Shown: in pieces, positions 24,549-30,995 of the stretch
How the letters are laid out: each line of letters opens with the position of its first letter
Position numbering within the stretch: position 1 is the stretch's first letter
Assembly: GCF_009193325.2 (NCBI RefSeq)
Contig: NZ_CP059856.1
Location: forward strand, 62,001-126,000
Reading direction: 5' to 3'
Origin: Bacteroides zhangwenhongii
GTDB taxonomy: Bacteria; Bacteroidota; Bacteroidia; Bacteroidales; Bacteroidaceae
DNA length: 64,000 nucleotides
Made by a program: the position numbers and the translations under genes
Notes under the pieces: generated by a model
The model's input: the letters and a program-made list of their open reading frames with translations, nothing else
Told to the model about the DNA's origin: nothing
Databases searched by the model: none

Positions 24549-24968
24549 ATGAGTATTTTTTCTAAGAATCTTAGATATTTAAGGGAAAGTAGGGGACTTA
24601 AATTAGATGAATTTGAGTTTCTGGGCATCAAAAAAGGTACAATGTCAAACTATGAACTGGGTAATACAGAACCTAAATTGAGTTTGTTATGTGAAATATC
24701 TAAGTTTTTTAGAATATCAATCGACGACTTTCTTTTAAAAGATATAGAAGCCGAAAAAATTACACCAGTAGTAACGGAAACAGCTCCTCCAGAAACAGCT
24801 AACAATAATTTTAGGGAGCTTCTGGATGTTTTAAGGGAAAAAGACTCCACCATTCGAGAAATGGCAGAGGAAATAGGGATGCTCAAACAGACAATTACAC
24901 AACTTAAACAGGACAAGTCGGGGCGTGTTTCGGATGCAAGCGATTCTACGGTTGCCAATGCCATCTAA
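24549..24968 (+). CDS. Phage repressor (XRE/Cro-CI HTH plus coiled coil)
   Basis: A 139-residue protein. Residues 4-60 are an XRE-type helix-turn-helix (LRYLRESRGLKLDEFEFLGI, then GTMSNYELGNTEPKLSLLCE). A linker (residues 70-90) leads to a coiled coil (LLDVLREKDSTIREMAEEIG) likely to make it a dimer or tetramer. It is transcribed opposite to the early operon, as Mu c is. Operator palindromes lie just upstream and at two places inside its own coding region. A TAAGTTTC box at 24,504-24,511, within the first operator, may be its promoter, implying autoregulation. The gene is AT-richer than the rest of the phage. Confidence 0.88.
   Translation: MSIFSKNLRYLRESRGLKLDEFEFLGIKKGTMSNYELGNTEPKLSLLCEISKFFRISIDDFLLKDIEAEKITPVVTETAPPETANNNFRELLDVLREKDSTIREMAEEIGMLKQTITQLKQDKSGRVSDASDSTVANAI
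24561..24575. promoter_or_regulatory. Operator palindrome 2 (TCTAAG-AAT-CTTAGA)
   Basis: A perfect 6-3-6 inverted repeat identical in its arms to the operator in the early promoter. It lies at codons 5-9 of the repressor gene. Confidence 0.75.
24699..24713. promoter_or_regulatory. Operator palindrome 3 (TCTAAG-TTT-TTTAGA)
   Basis: A near-perfect copy of the same operator, with one mismatch in the right arm, at codons 51-55 of the repressor gene. Confidence 0.6.
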
Positions 24969-25157
24969 AACGTGTTTTATGGGGAAAGGGAGGTAAAAAC
25001 AGTTAAATCACTATTTTACAGCAGAATATATAAAAATACAGGGGAGTAAATAAATATTATCTATATACAATTTACCCCCTACAATATTATAAAAACCGAT
25101 GAATACCAAATAAAAAAAAGATATTTCCCCGTTTTATTAGAATAAAATAGGCACAAA

Positions 25158-25250
25158 AATGAATAACCAAATGAATAAGCAATCAAAACATTTCGTTTTT
25201 GTAATAGCTTAAATGAATAACCAAATGAATAAGCAAGTGAATAACCTTTC
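25158..25250. repeat. 25-bp direct repeat and related iterons
   Basis: Two identical 25-base units lie at 25,158-25,182 and 25,212-25,236. Each contains TGAATAACC and TGAATAAGC. A third TGAATAACC follows at about 25,238. Distance from the repressor suits transposase or enhancer sites near the Mu c end. Confidence 0.75.
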
Positions 25251-25262
25251 CACTTTTTAAGA

Positions 25263-25279
25263 CGTTCAAAGCGTTCAAA
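25263..25279. repeat. Paired CGTTCAAA repeats
   Basis: CGTTCAAA at 25,263-25,270 and 25,272-25,279, a nine-base period. See the matching palindromic pair at 25,809-25,825. Confidence 0.55.
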
Positions 25280-25326
25280 CGGATAAATACAGCTTTCCAT
25301 CATAGTTTGACACTTATAAGGGCAAA

Positions 25327-25348
25327 AAAAGCCGCTTTTGCGGCTTTT
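25327..25348. terminator. Bidirectional terminator
   Basis: AAAAGCCGC-TTTT-GCGGCTTTT, a nine-base-pair stem with A and T tracts. It would end the leftward gene at 25,368-25,580 and any rightward transcript from the repressor. Confidence 0.85.
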
Positions 25349-25367
25349 AATTGCGTTCTAAGGCATT

Positions 25368-25580
25368 TTATCCCTTTCTGGTACATGTTATCAAGCGAGA
25401 CTGAATAATCATTGCACGTTTCGTGTATTTGGCAATGTCATCAACCAGTCCAGCATGTAAAAGACTACTCTTAGTGATTCCGACCTGTTTCTCCGTCAGA
25501 GTTTCAAAAATGGCCGATATACTACCAAAGTAGATGTTCTTTTTCTCAAAAATCAAATGTACATGGATAACTTTACTCAT
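25368..25580 (-). CDS. Small hypothetical protein near the phage end
   Basis: A 70-residue basic protein (MSKVIHVHLIFEKKNIYFGS). It begins with a beta strand and ends with basic helices (HAGLVDDIAKYTKRAMIIQS). It has its own TATATTTG box 24 bases upstream and a terminator 20 bases downstream, so it is a single-gene unit that could be expressed in the lysogen. No family was recognised with certainty. It is probably the last phage gene before the end. Confidence 0.7.
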   Translation of the reverse strand: MSKVIHVHLIFEKKNIYFGSISAIFETLTEKQVGITKSSLLHAGLVDDIAKYTKRAMIIQSRLITCTRKG

Positions 25581-25603
25581 GATATACGGTATTTATTTCA
25601 CTG

Positions 25604-25611
25604 CAAATATA
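25604..25611 (-). promoter_or_regulatory. -7 box TATATTTG
   Basis: The minus strand reads TATATTTGCAG, matching TAnnTTTG, 24 bases before the ATG at 25,580. The -33 element is not clear. Confidence 0.6.
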
Positions 25612-25808
25612 CCAAATATCAGCTATATGGAATAATTTCAATGAATAAAAATAGGAGAGAAGCGAAGCGCTCCCCTACTCCACTTGCATAAATTACACCA
25701 TTTGGTTATCTTTGTATATGGAAGTATGGCCTGGGCAAAGAATCGGAGTAAAATAATACCATACTGCCTGAATTCTCCCCTACCCCACTCCTAATGTAAA
25801 GAGATTCA

Positions 25809-25825
25809 TTTGAACGGCGTTCAAA
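25809..25825. repeat. Palindrome TTTGAACG-G-CGTTCAAA
   Basis: A perfect inverted repeat of the same 8-mer found as direct pairs at 20,708 and 25,263. A possible transposase or regulator site. Confidence 0.6.
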
Positions 25826-26047
25826 CAAGGTTCAAATGTAAGCTCGATGTAAAGCGATGTAAACGCTTCGTTTTTCCACCCAGCTCACTCCTACCCCGTT
25901 CTAACGCTTTGAAAACCAAAGCAATCAGATATTTTCAGACCGACCGAACTTTGACACGCATCGTTTCTCCCCCCTTAAAAAAAGAATCACCAAAAGGAAA
26001 AAGACATCACCGGAAGCGTGAAAAGGGCAAACCACAACAAAGGAAGT

Positions 26048-26098
26048 ATGATTGTTTCCGATCCGACGGAACTTGTTCAGCCGGGTGGCAACAATCAT
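26048..26098. repeat. Long-range inverted repeat ATGATTGTT/AACAATCAT
   Basis: Nine perfect base pairs enclose 33 bases with further short pairings (CCGATCCGACGG). Function unknown. Confidence 0.5.
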
Positions 26099-26259
26099 TC
26101 TTCCCGGTTTGTCCGGCTGTGTGTGGGCGCCTGTTTCATTCATGGGGCAGGCTGACACACTCTGCATTCACTTTCCGCTTCCGGCAAAAGAGACAGCGAA
26201 AAAAGAAAAATCATTTGAAAACCCGTAAAAGCACCTCTTGGCATAGGCGCAAAAGAAAG

Positions 26260-26308
26260 GGGCATTGCTTCATCTGTCTAAACATCGTTTAGGCGTGAGG
26301 CAATGCCC
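26260..26308. repeat. Two-tier hairpin followed by T-run
   Basis: The outer stem is GGGCATTGC/GCAATGCCC and the inner stem GTCTAAAC/GTTTAGGC has a three-base loop. TTTT follows at 26,309, so it can act as a rightward terminator. Confidence 0.65.
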
Positions 26309-26322
26309 TTTTCTCCAGCTAT

Positions 26323-26388
26323 GCGGTAGTCGGCACACGTTTGTTCCAAACTCGTTTTGGGCAATGGTGTGCCGACGGACAATACCGC
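26323..26388. repeat. Three-tier hairpin
   Basis: Nested pairs are GCGGTA/TACCGC, GTCGGCACAC/GTGTGCCGAC and CCAAAC/GTTTTGG. The 10-base middle stem is perfect. No gene overlaps it, and the role is unknown. Confidence 0.65.
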
Positions 26389-26459
26389 TTTTACGGAAAA
26401 TTCTTATGAATGAGGGGATAAAAAACGGGAGTTTATATCAAAATCTCGAATTAAATAGC

Positions 26460-26467
26460 TACTTTTG
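26460..26467 (+). promoter_or_regulatory. -7 box TACTTTTG
   Basis: A perfect TAnnTTTG box reading rightward, about 230 bases before the acyl-CoA ligase start. No small gene was seen immediately after it. It may give a long leader. Confidence 0.45.
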
Positions 26468-26611
26468 CATACGAAGAGTTCTTTGAAGGTTACGCAACGC
26501 GCAGAAGGATAATGCAGTAGATAACTAACTAAATCGTAACCTATTACTATCAAGAGCAATTAACCTACGCTCATTTCCAATAAATTACACTCTTTTCGTA
26601 ACTTCGGAGTG

Positions 26612-26619
26612 CAAAGTTA
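26612..26619 (-). promoter_or_regulatory. Orphan leftward -7 box TAACTTTG
   Basis: The minus strand reads TAACTTTGC. Leftward from here there is no gene before the phage-like repeats, so its gene may have been separated by the insertion. Confidence 0.4.
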
Positions 26620-26641
26620 CACATTATTATTAGTAAAACAC

Positions 26642-26672
26642 TTTTGGATACGAAAGTTTATTCCTATTTTTG
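26642..26672 (+). promoter_or_regulatory. Promoter of the acyl-CoA ligase gene
   Basis: TTTTGG at 26,642-26,647 and TATTTTTG at 26,665-26,672 fit the -33/-7 consensus with the right spacing. The ATG at 26,696 follows 23 bases later. Confidence 0.75.
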
Positions 26673-26695
26673 CACAATTCACTAAAAAACGTGCA

Positions 26696-28369
26696 ATGAT
26701 TAAAGAGAATTTCATTAAACTGTACGAAAATAGTTTTCGTGAGAATTGGGATCTGCCTTGCTATACAGATTATGGAGAAAATACCCAATATACTTATGGC
26801 CAAGTAGCCGAAGAAATCGCCCGTTTACATCTGTTATTCAAGCATTGTAGTCTTCGCAGAGGAGATAAAATATCGGTTATCGGCAAAAATAATGCTCATT
26901 GGTGCATTGCTTATATGGCTACAATCACTTATGGAGCAATTATTGTCCCTATCCTGCAAGACTTTACCCCCAATGATGTCCATCATATCGTCAATCACTC
27001 CGAATCTGTCTTTCTGTTTACCAGTGACAATATCTGGGAAAATCTGGAAGAGGAAAAACTTATAGGGCTGCGGGGAGTGTTCTCATTGACTGATTATCGT
27101 TGTCTGTATCAGCGCGACGGAGAAACCATACAAAAGTTCCTAAAGAACCTCGACAAAGAAATGCATTCTGCTTATCCTAAGGGATTTACCCGCGAGGATA
27201 TTCAGTACACCACCCTCTCTAATGACAAGATTATGTTGCTGAATTACACCTCAGGTACTACCGGCTTCAGCAAAGGCGTAATGCTGACAGGCAATAACCT
27301 TGCCGGAAATGTCACTTTCGGTATTCGGACTGAGTTACTTAAAAAAGGAGACAAAGTGCTCTCATTTCTTCCGCTTGCTCATGCGTATGGTTGCGCATTC
27401 GACTTTCTGACAGCAACAGCAGTCGGTACTCATGTCACCTTACTCGGAAAAACTCCTTCTCCCAAAATTATCATGAAGGCTTTTGAGGAAGTGAAACCTA
27501 ATCTGATTATCACTGTTCCCCTAGTCATCGAAAAGATATATAAAAATATTATTCAGCCTCTTATCAATAAAAAAGGAATGAAGTGGGCACTGAACATTCC
27601 TCTGCTCGATAATCAGATTTACAATCAAATCCGCAAAAGACTGATTGACGCATTGGGTGGACGGTTCAAGGAAATCATTATCGGTGGAGCAGCTATGGAT
27701 AAAGAGGTGGAAGAGTTCTTCTACAAGATTAAGTTTCCCTTTACCATTGGTTATGGAATGACCGAGTGTGGACCTCTTATCAGCTATGCACCTTGGAATG
27801 AATTTGTACTAGGTTCCTCCGGAAAGATTCTGGACATCATGGAAGCTCGTATCTACAAAGAAAACCCGGAAGCCGAAATAGGGGAAATACAGGTACGCGG
27901 AGAAAATACAATGACAGGATACTACAAGAATCCGGAAGCGACACGGGAAGTATTCACTGAAGACGGCTGGTTACGTACCGGTGACCTCGGAACAATGGAT
28001 GCCAACGGTAACATTTTCATTCGCGGACGACTTAAAACAATGATTTTAAGTTCAAGTGGGCAGAACATTTTCCCGGAAGAGCTGGAAACGAAACTAAATA
28101 ACCTTCCTTTTATTTTGGAAAGTATCGTTATCGAACGTAACAAGAAATTGGTAGCACTCGTCTATGCTGACTATGAGGCATTGGATTCTCTCGGACTGAA
28201 CAATCCGGATAATCTGAAAACTATCATGGATGAGAACCTTAAGAACTTGAACAACAATGTAGCCGCTTACGAAAAGATAAGCAAGATACAACTCTATCCT
28301 ACTGAATTTGAAAAAACACCGAAAAGGAGCATTAAAAGATACCTATATAACAGTATAGCTGTCGATTAA
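26696..28369 (+). CDS. AMP-forming acyl-CoA ligase (long-chain fatty acid type)
   Basis: A 557-residue adenylate-forming enzyme expected to activate fatty acids with ATP and CoA. Motifs include the P-loop-like NYTSGTTGFSKGVML near residue 185, the adenine-binding GYGMTECGPLISYAPW, the hinge Asp in WLRTGDLGTMDANG, and FIRGRLKTMILSSSGQNIFP before the C-terminal domain. The usual final catalytic Lys is probably in EKTPKRSIKRYLY. The ATG at 26,696 is chosen because promoter elements overlap the longer frame. Cytoplasmic, first host gene right of the prophage. Confidence 0.9.
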   Translation: MIKENFIKLYENSFRENWDLPCYTDYGENTQYTYGQVAEEIARLHLLFKHCSLRRGDKISVIGKNNAHWCIAYMATITYGAIIVPILQDFTPNDVHHIVNHSESVFLFTSDNIWENLEEEKLIGLRGVFSLTDYRCLYQRDGETIQKFLKNLDKEMHSAYPKGFTREDIQYTTLSNDKIMLLNYTSGTTGFSKGVMLTGNNLAGNVTFGIRTELLKKGDKVLSFLPLAHAYGCAFDFLTATAVGTHVTLLGKTPSPKIIMKAFEEVKPNLIITVPLVIEKIYKNIIQPLINKKGMKWALNIPLLDNQIYNQIRKRLIDALGGRFKEIIIGGAAMDKEVEEFFYKIKFPFTIGYGMTECGPLISYAPWNEFVLGSSGKILDIMEARIYKENPEAEIGEIQVRGENTMTGYYKNPEATREVFTEDGWLRTGDLGTMDANGNIFIRGRLKTMILSSSGQNIFPEELETKLNNLPFILESIVIERNKKLVALVYADYEALDSLGLNNPDNLKTIMDENLKNLNNNVAAYEKISKIQLYPTEFEKTPKRSIKRYLYNSIAVD

Positions 28370-28468
28370 CATGTTCTAAAACATAGGGAAAGAAAGGGAA
28401 AGCGGGCAGTTACAAAAAAATATATAAAAAAAGTTGGCTTTTCGAGAACAACATATCGAAAAAGTACA

Positions 28469-28476
28469 TACCTTTG
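28469..28476 (+). promoter_or_regulatory. -7 box TACCTTTG
   Basis: TACCTTTGCAG matches TAnnTTTG, 52 bases before the ATG of the small lipoprotein. The -33 element is weak. Confidence 0.6.
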
Positions 28477-28528
28477 CAGCGTTTTAATAAAGCAATTGAT
28501 TGTATTACGTTTTTAAAAAGCAAAGAAA

Positions 28529-28750
28529 ATGAAAAAATTAGTTTTGATGGCAGTAGCTATCGTAGCAGTATCATTCGCATCTTGTGGTAACAAAGCAGCT
28601 GACGCAGCAAAAGCAACAGCAGATTCTATCCGTATCGCTGACTCAATCGCAGCAGTAGAAGCAGCAGCAGCTGAAGAAGCAGCAGCAGCTGACACAACAA
28701 CTGTTGATAGCGTAGCAGTAGAAGCAACTGAAACTGTAGTAGCTGAATAA
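28529..28750 (+). CDS. Small Ala/Glu-rich lipoprotein
   Basis: A 73-residue protein with a signal peptide ending in a lipobox (AVSFASCGNK, Cys 19). The mature part is a highly biased Ala/Glu/Asp/Thr/Ser sequence (ADSIAAVEAAAAEEAAAADT), probably helical and extended, with strong codon uniformity (GCA for Ala). Such short abundant lipoproteins are common in Bacteroides; the role is unknown. It forms its own transcription unit between a TAnnTTTG box and a terminator. Confidence 0.8.
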   Translation: MKKLVLMAVAIVAVSFASCGNKAADAAKATADSIRIADSIAAVEAAAAEEAAAADTTTVDSVAVEATETVVAE

Positions 28751-28776
28751 TTCAGTTACAAGCTAGAGAGAATTGA

Positions 28777-28812
28777 AAGTCTGACATGCGAAAGCATGCA
28801 CAGACTTTTTTT
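28777..28812 (+). terminator. Terminator of the small lipoprotein gene
   Basis: Stem AAGTCTG/CAGACTT with inner GCATGC-type pairing (CATGC-GAAA-GCATG), followed by a T-run. Confidence 0.88.
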
Positions 28813-28855
28813 ATGTTCTTATATTACAAATGATTTCGGATTACAACAAAGAATA

Positions 28856-28888
28856 AAGGCGGTTTACCCATTCAAGATAAACCGCCTT
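28856..28888 (-). terminator. Terminator of the rpsF-rpsR-rplI operon
   Basis: AAGGCGGTTTA/TAAACCGCCTT, an 11-base-pair stem. On the minus strand it lies 25 bases after the rplI stop and is followed by a short T-rich run. Confidence 0.82.
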
Positions 28889-28913
28889 CACTATAATGTA
28901 ATAGCTATTATAT

Positions 28914-29357
28914 TTATTCAGCAACTACTTCGAAAGGAATTTCTACAGAAACTTCCTTGTGAAGCTTAACAATAGCTTTATAGTTACCAACTTCTTTCAC
29001 TGCGTCTTTCACAACGATAATCTTTCTGTCGATTTCATGGCCCAATTTAGCCAATGCTTCAGCAATCTGAATGTTACCAACAGAACCAAAGATAGTACCT
29101 GTTGAGCTAACTTTAGTTGCAATAGTCAAAGTAACGCCTTCCAAGTTAGCAGCAACAGCTTCAGCATCTTTTCTGATTTTTTCAAGCTTGTGAGCACGTT
29201 GTTTCAGTTCTTCAGCCAACATTTTTTTTGCAGAAGGAGAAGCGATGACAGCTTTTCCAGTCGGGATCAGATAATTACGACCGTATCCGGATTTCACGTT
29301 TACGATATCGTTCTTATAACCCAAGTTTACTACGTCTTCTTTTAAAATAATTTCCAT
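28914..29357 (-). CDS. rplI: 50S ribosomal protein L9
   Basis: A 147-residue ribosomal protein binding 23S rRNA. The N-terminal domain has the hallmark DVVNLGYKNDIVNVKSGYGRN and YLIPTGKAVIAS; a long connecting helix (KKMLAEELKQRAHKLEKI) joins the C-terminal domain with TIATKVSSTGTIFGSVGNIQ. The usual length is about 148. It is the third gene of the S6-S18-L9 operon, 14 bases after rpsR, and a GGAGG-like site precedes it. Confidence 0.98.
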   Translation of the reverse strand: MEIILKEDVVNLGYKNDIVNVKSGYGRNYLIPTGKAVIASPSAKKMLAEELKQRAHKLEKIRKDAEAVAANLEGVTLTIATKVSSTGTIFGSVGNIQIAEALAKLGHEIDRKIIVVKDAVKEVGNYKAIVKLHKEVSVEIPFEVVAE

Positions 29358-29371
29358 ACTTTTCCTCCTTC

Positions 29372-29644
29372 TTATTTCATCATGTCAGTTACATAAGGCA
29401 GTAATGCCAAGTGACGAGCTCTCTTCACAGCCTGCGCGATACGACGTTGGAACTTCAAAGAAGTACCTGTGATACGACGCGGAAGGATTTTACCTTGTTC
29501 ATTCAAGAATTTCTTCAAAAATTCAGGATCTTTGTAGTCGATGTACTTAATACCGCTTTTTTTGAAACGGCAATATTTTTTCTTCTTAACGTCTACTGAC
29601 GGCGGAGTTAAGTATCTGATTTCTGATTGAACTTGTTGTGCCAT
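29372..29644 (-). CDS. rpsR: 30S ribosomal protein S18
   Basis: A 90-residue basic protein of the small subunit platform, partner of S6. Recognisable by [40 protein letters not shown] and [10 protein letters not shown]. The N-terminus is slightly longer than in E. coli. It starts two bases after the rpsF stop and has a GGAGG-like site, so translation is coupled. Confidence 0.98.
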   Translation of the reverse strand: MAQQVQSEIRYLTPPSVDVKKKKYCRFKKSGIKYIDYKDPEFLKKFLNEQGKILPRRITGTSLKFQRRIAQAVKRARHLALLPYVTDMMK

Positions 29645-29646
29645 GA

Positions 29647-29991
29647 TTAATCCTCCTTTTTGTTTGATTTAACACTTCTTCTTTTTGCAGCATATTCAGC
29701 AGCATACTTATCCATCTTGAAAGTCAAGAAACGGATAACGCGTTCATCACGACGGAAGTTTACTTCCAACTTGTCAATTACAGTAGGATCTGCATTGAAC
29801 TCAATCAGCTGATAGAAACCTGTAGACTTCTTCTGAATTGGATAAGCCAATTTCTTCAGTCCCCAGTTTTCTTCATTGATAATCTCAGCACCTTCAGCTT
29901 GAAGAATACCTTTGAATTTCTCTACCGCTTCCTTCATCTGAACATCAGATAAAACGGGAGTTAAAATGAAAACGGTTTCGTATTGATTCAT
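29647..29991 (-). CDS. rpsF: 30S ribosomal protein S6
   Basis: A 114-residue ferredoxin-like ribosomal protein. Typical sequence: [38 protein letters not shown] and [20 protein letters not shown]. The C-terminal tail is basic and ends with KSNKKED. It is the first gene of the operon and S6:S18 can feed back on its own mRNA in many bacteria. A strong promoter lies about 50 bases upstream. Confidence 0.98.
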   Translation of the reverse strand: MNQYETVFILTPVLSDVQMKEAVEKFKGILQAEGAEIINEENWGLKKLAYPIQKKSTGFYQLIEFNADPTVIDKLEVNFRRDERVIRFLTFKMDKYAAEYAAKRRSVKSNKKED

Positions 29992-30039
29992 ACTTCGTTT
30001 AATTAAATAAATAAATTATTTGATTTAAAAATGCGGGTG

Positions 30040-30070
30040 CAAAGTTAGGCAATTTATTTTGAACTGCAAA
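30040..30070 (-). promoter_or_regulatory. Promoter of the rpsF operon
   Basis: On the minus strand TTTG (30,067-30,070), 19 bases, then TAACTTTG (30,040-30,047): a full consensus match for a ribosomal protein operon. Confidence 0.88.
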
Positions 30071-30120
30071 CATTTAATCTTTTTTTGTATCAAGAAGATA
30101 GGATTTATCCCGGAAGTAAC

Positions 30121-30128
30121 TAACTTTG
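30121..30128 (+). promoter_or_regulatory. -7 box of the MarR gene
   Basis: TAACTTTG, 25 bases before the ATG at 30,153. It faces away from the rpsF promoter; no clear -33. Confidence 0.55.
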
Positions 30129-30152
30129 CAAAGTTGTTTAAACAATAATTTC

Positions 30153-30599
30153 ATGATAGAGCAATTTAACTTCGACATCCGGCTTATATTCGCCATATTA
30201 AATGGTAAAGTTTCTGCGGCAATTAACCGGAAACTATACCGTAACTTCCGCCAGAACGGTTTAGAAATCAGCCCGGAGCAATGGACGGTACTCATTTTCT
30301 TATGGGAAAAAGACGGTGTTACACAACAAGAGTTGTGCAATGCAACTTTTAAAGACAAACCCAGTATGACCCGTTTGATAGATAATATGGAACGGCAGCA
30401 CCTTGTTGTCCGTATCTCGGACAAGAGAGACCGCCGCACCAATCTGATTCATCTGACCAAAGACGGCAAAGAGCTGGAAGAAAAAGCGCGCATTATTGCC
30501 GGACAGACTTTGAAAGAGGCGCTTCACGGCATTACTCTCGACGAATTGAGTATCGGACAGGAAGTATTGAAAAAGGTATTCTTCAACACGAAAGATTAA
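30153..30599 (+). CDS. MarR family transcriptional regulator
   Basis: A 148-residue winged-helix regulator, probably a dimer. The recognition region is LSPEQWTVLIFLWEKDGVTQ-like, followed by QQELCNATFKDKPSMTRLID and the wing VVRISDKRDRRTNLIHLTKD with the typical DxRD motif. N- and C-terminal helices form the dimer interface. The ATG at 30,153 is preferred to a TTG at 30,126 inside the promoter. Ligand and targets cannot be seen; no operon partner lies immediately downstream except the small membrane protein at 30,740. Confidence 0.9.
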   Translation: MIEQFNFDIRLIFAILNGKVSAAINRKLYRNFRQNGLEISPEQWTVLIFLWEKDGVTQQELCNATFKDKPSMTRLIDNMERQHLVVRISDKRDRRTNLIHLTKDGKELEEKARIIAGQTLKEALHGITLDELSIGQEVLKKVFFNTKD

Positions 30600-30739
30600 A
30601 CAGAGAAACAACCGTTTAAATCATAAAATCCACTAAATCCTATCTTTATAATGGATTTTTTATTTAAATAATTTCGCTCGTTAAAGAATTATGCTTTAAT
30701 TTGTGACTGGAATATAATAATCTATTAAAATACACACAC

Positions 30740-30916
30740 ATGAAAGGCTTATTAAAGAACTTGGGATTGATTTTAATCTTGGTCGGAGTAGTCATCCTGC
30801 TGGCTTGTTCCTTTACAGGCAATGTAAACAACAATGCCATATTGGGCAGCTCAGTAGTATTAGTAGTACTGGGACTCATTTCTTATATTGTTATCAATAA
30901 GAAGATCGCTGATTAA
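30740..30916 (+). CDS. Short two-helix membrane protein
   Basis: A 58-residue protein (MKGLLKNLGLILILVGVVIL...) with two hydrophobic helices, residues 7-24 and 36-52, and a short polar loop with FTGNVNNNAI between them. It ends with KKIAD. The start is preceded by CACACAC without an SD site. It is followed 16 bases later by a strong terminator, which supports it as a real gene. Small proteins of this form are widespread in Bacteroides; function unknown. Confidence 0.7.
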   Translation: MKGLLKNLGLILILVGVVILLACSFTGNVNNNAILGSSVVLVVLGLISYIVINKKIAD

Positions 30917-30932
30917 TCTCACAGAAATCAAT

Positions 30933-30968
30933 AAAAAATCCCGGAAACGAATGTTTCCGGGATTTTTT
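30933..30968. terminator. Bidirectional terminator
   Basis: AAAAAATCCCGGAAAC/GTTTCCGGGATTTTTT, a 16-base-pair stem with a four-base loop. It ends both the rightward small gene and the leftward rprX-rprY operon. Confidence 0.92.
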
Positions 30969-30995
30969 ATTTCAATTATCAAGAAGTAAATCGCA

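Larger units (their letters stand above)
24969..25367. other. AT-rich gene-free segment between repressor and 25,368 gene
   Basis: No convincing gene is present. A minus-strand frame at 25,079-25,303 reads the direct repeats as AYSFGYSF twice and is probably chance. The segment holds the iteron-like repeats, a CGTTCAAA pair and a terminator listed separately. Confidence 0.6.
1..25900. mobile_element. Mu-like transposable prophage (partial; left part outside window)
   Basis: This block holds a repressor, a MuA-type transposase, a MuB-type ATPase, DUF3164 and GemA-like genes, and Mu-type head genes (gp28, gp29, gp30, gp36 and gpG families) with a siphovirus-type tail tube, chaperone and tape measure. 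Base composition is clearly GC-richer than the flanking host DNA. The repressor points toward the phage end and the early operon points away from it, as in phage Mu. The left end lies beyond base 1. The right limit is approximate: the last likely phage gene ends at 25,580, and phage-like repeats continue to about 25,900. Similar Mu-like temperate phages of Bacteroides (hankyphage type) are known; membership in that group is an inference. Confidence 0.9.
25612..26440. other. Gene-free region with repeats, probable phage-host junction
   Basis: Open frames here (for example 25,810-26,292) have improbable composition and were not accepted. Three related CTCC(C)CTACYCC words occur near 25,667, 25,774 and 25,882. 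A TTTGAACG-G-CGTTCAAA palindrome lies at 25,809-25,825, and CGATGTAAA is repeated at 25,845 and 25,855. Long hairpins follow from 26,048 on. The phage end (attachment site) should lie in or near this stretch, but no five-base target duplication can be checked because the other end is outside the window. Confidence 0.5.

Noticed and set aside
25079..25303. Leftward frame of 74 codons between repressor and 25,368 gene
   Set aside because: It translates the direct DNA repeats (AYSFGYSF twice) and has no promoter or start signal; more likely chance reading through iterons.
1..25900. Diversity-generating retroelement expected in hankyphage-like prophages
   Set aside because: No reverse transcriptase, template repeat or variable repeat was seen in this part; it could lie to the left of the window.
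25810..26292. Rightward frame of 160 codons in the junction region
   Set aside because: Composition is unlike phage or host proteins, it crosses several hairpins and palindromes, and has no start signal.
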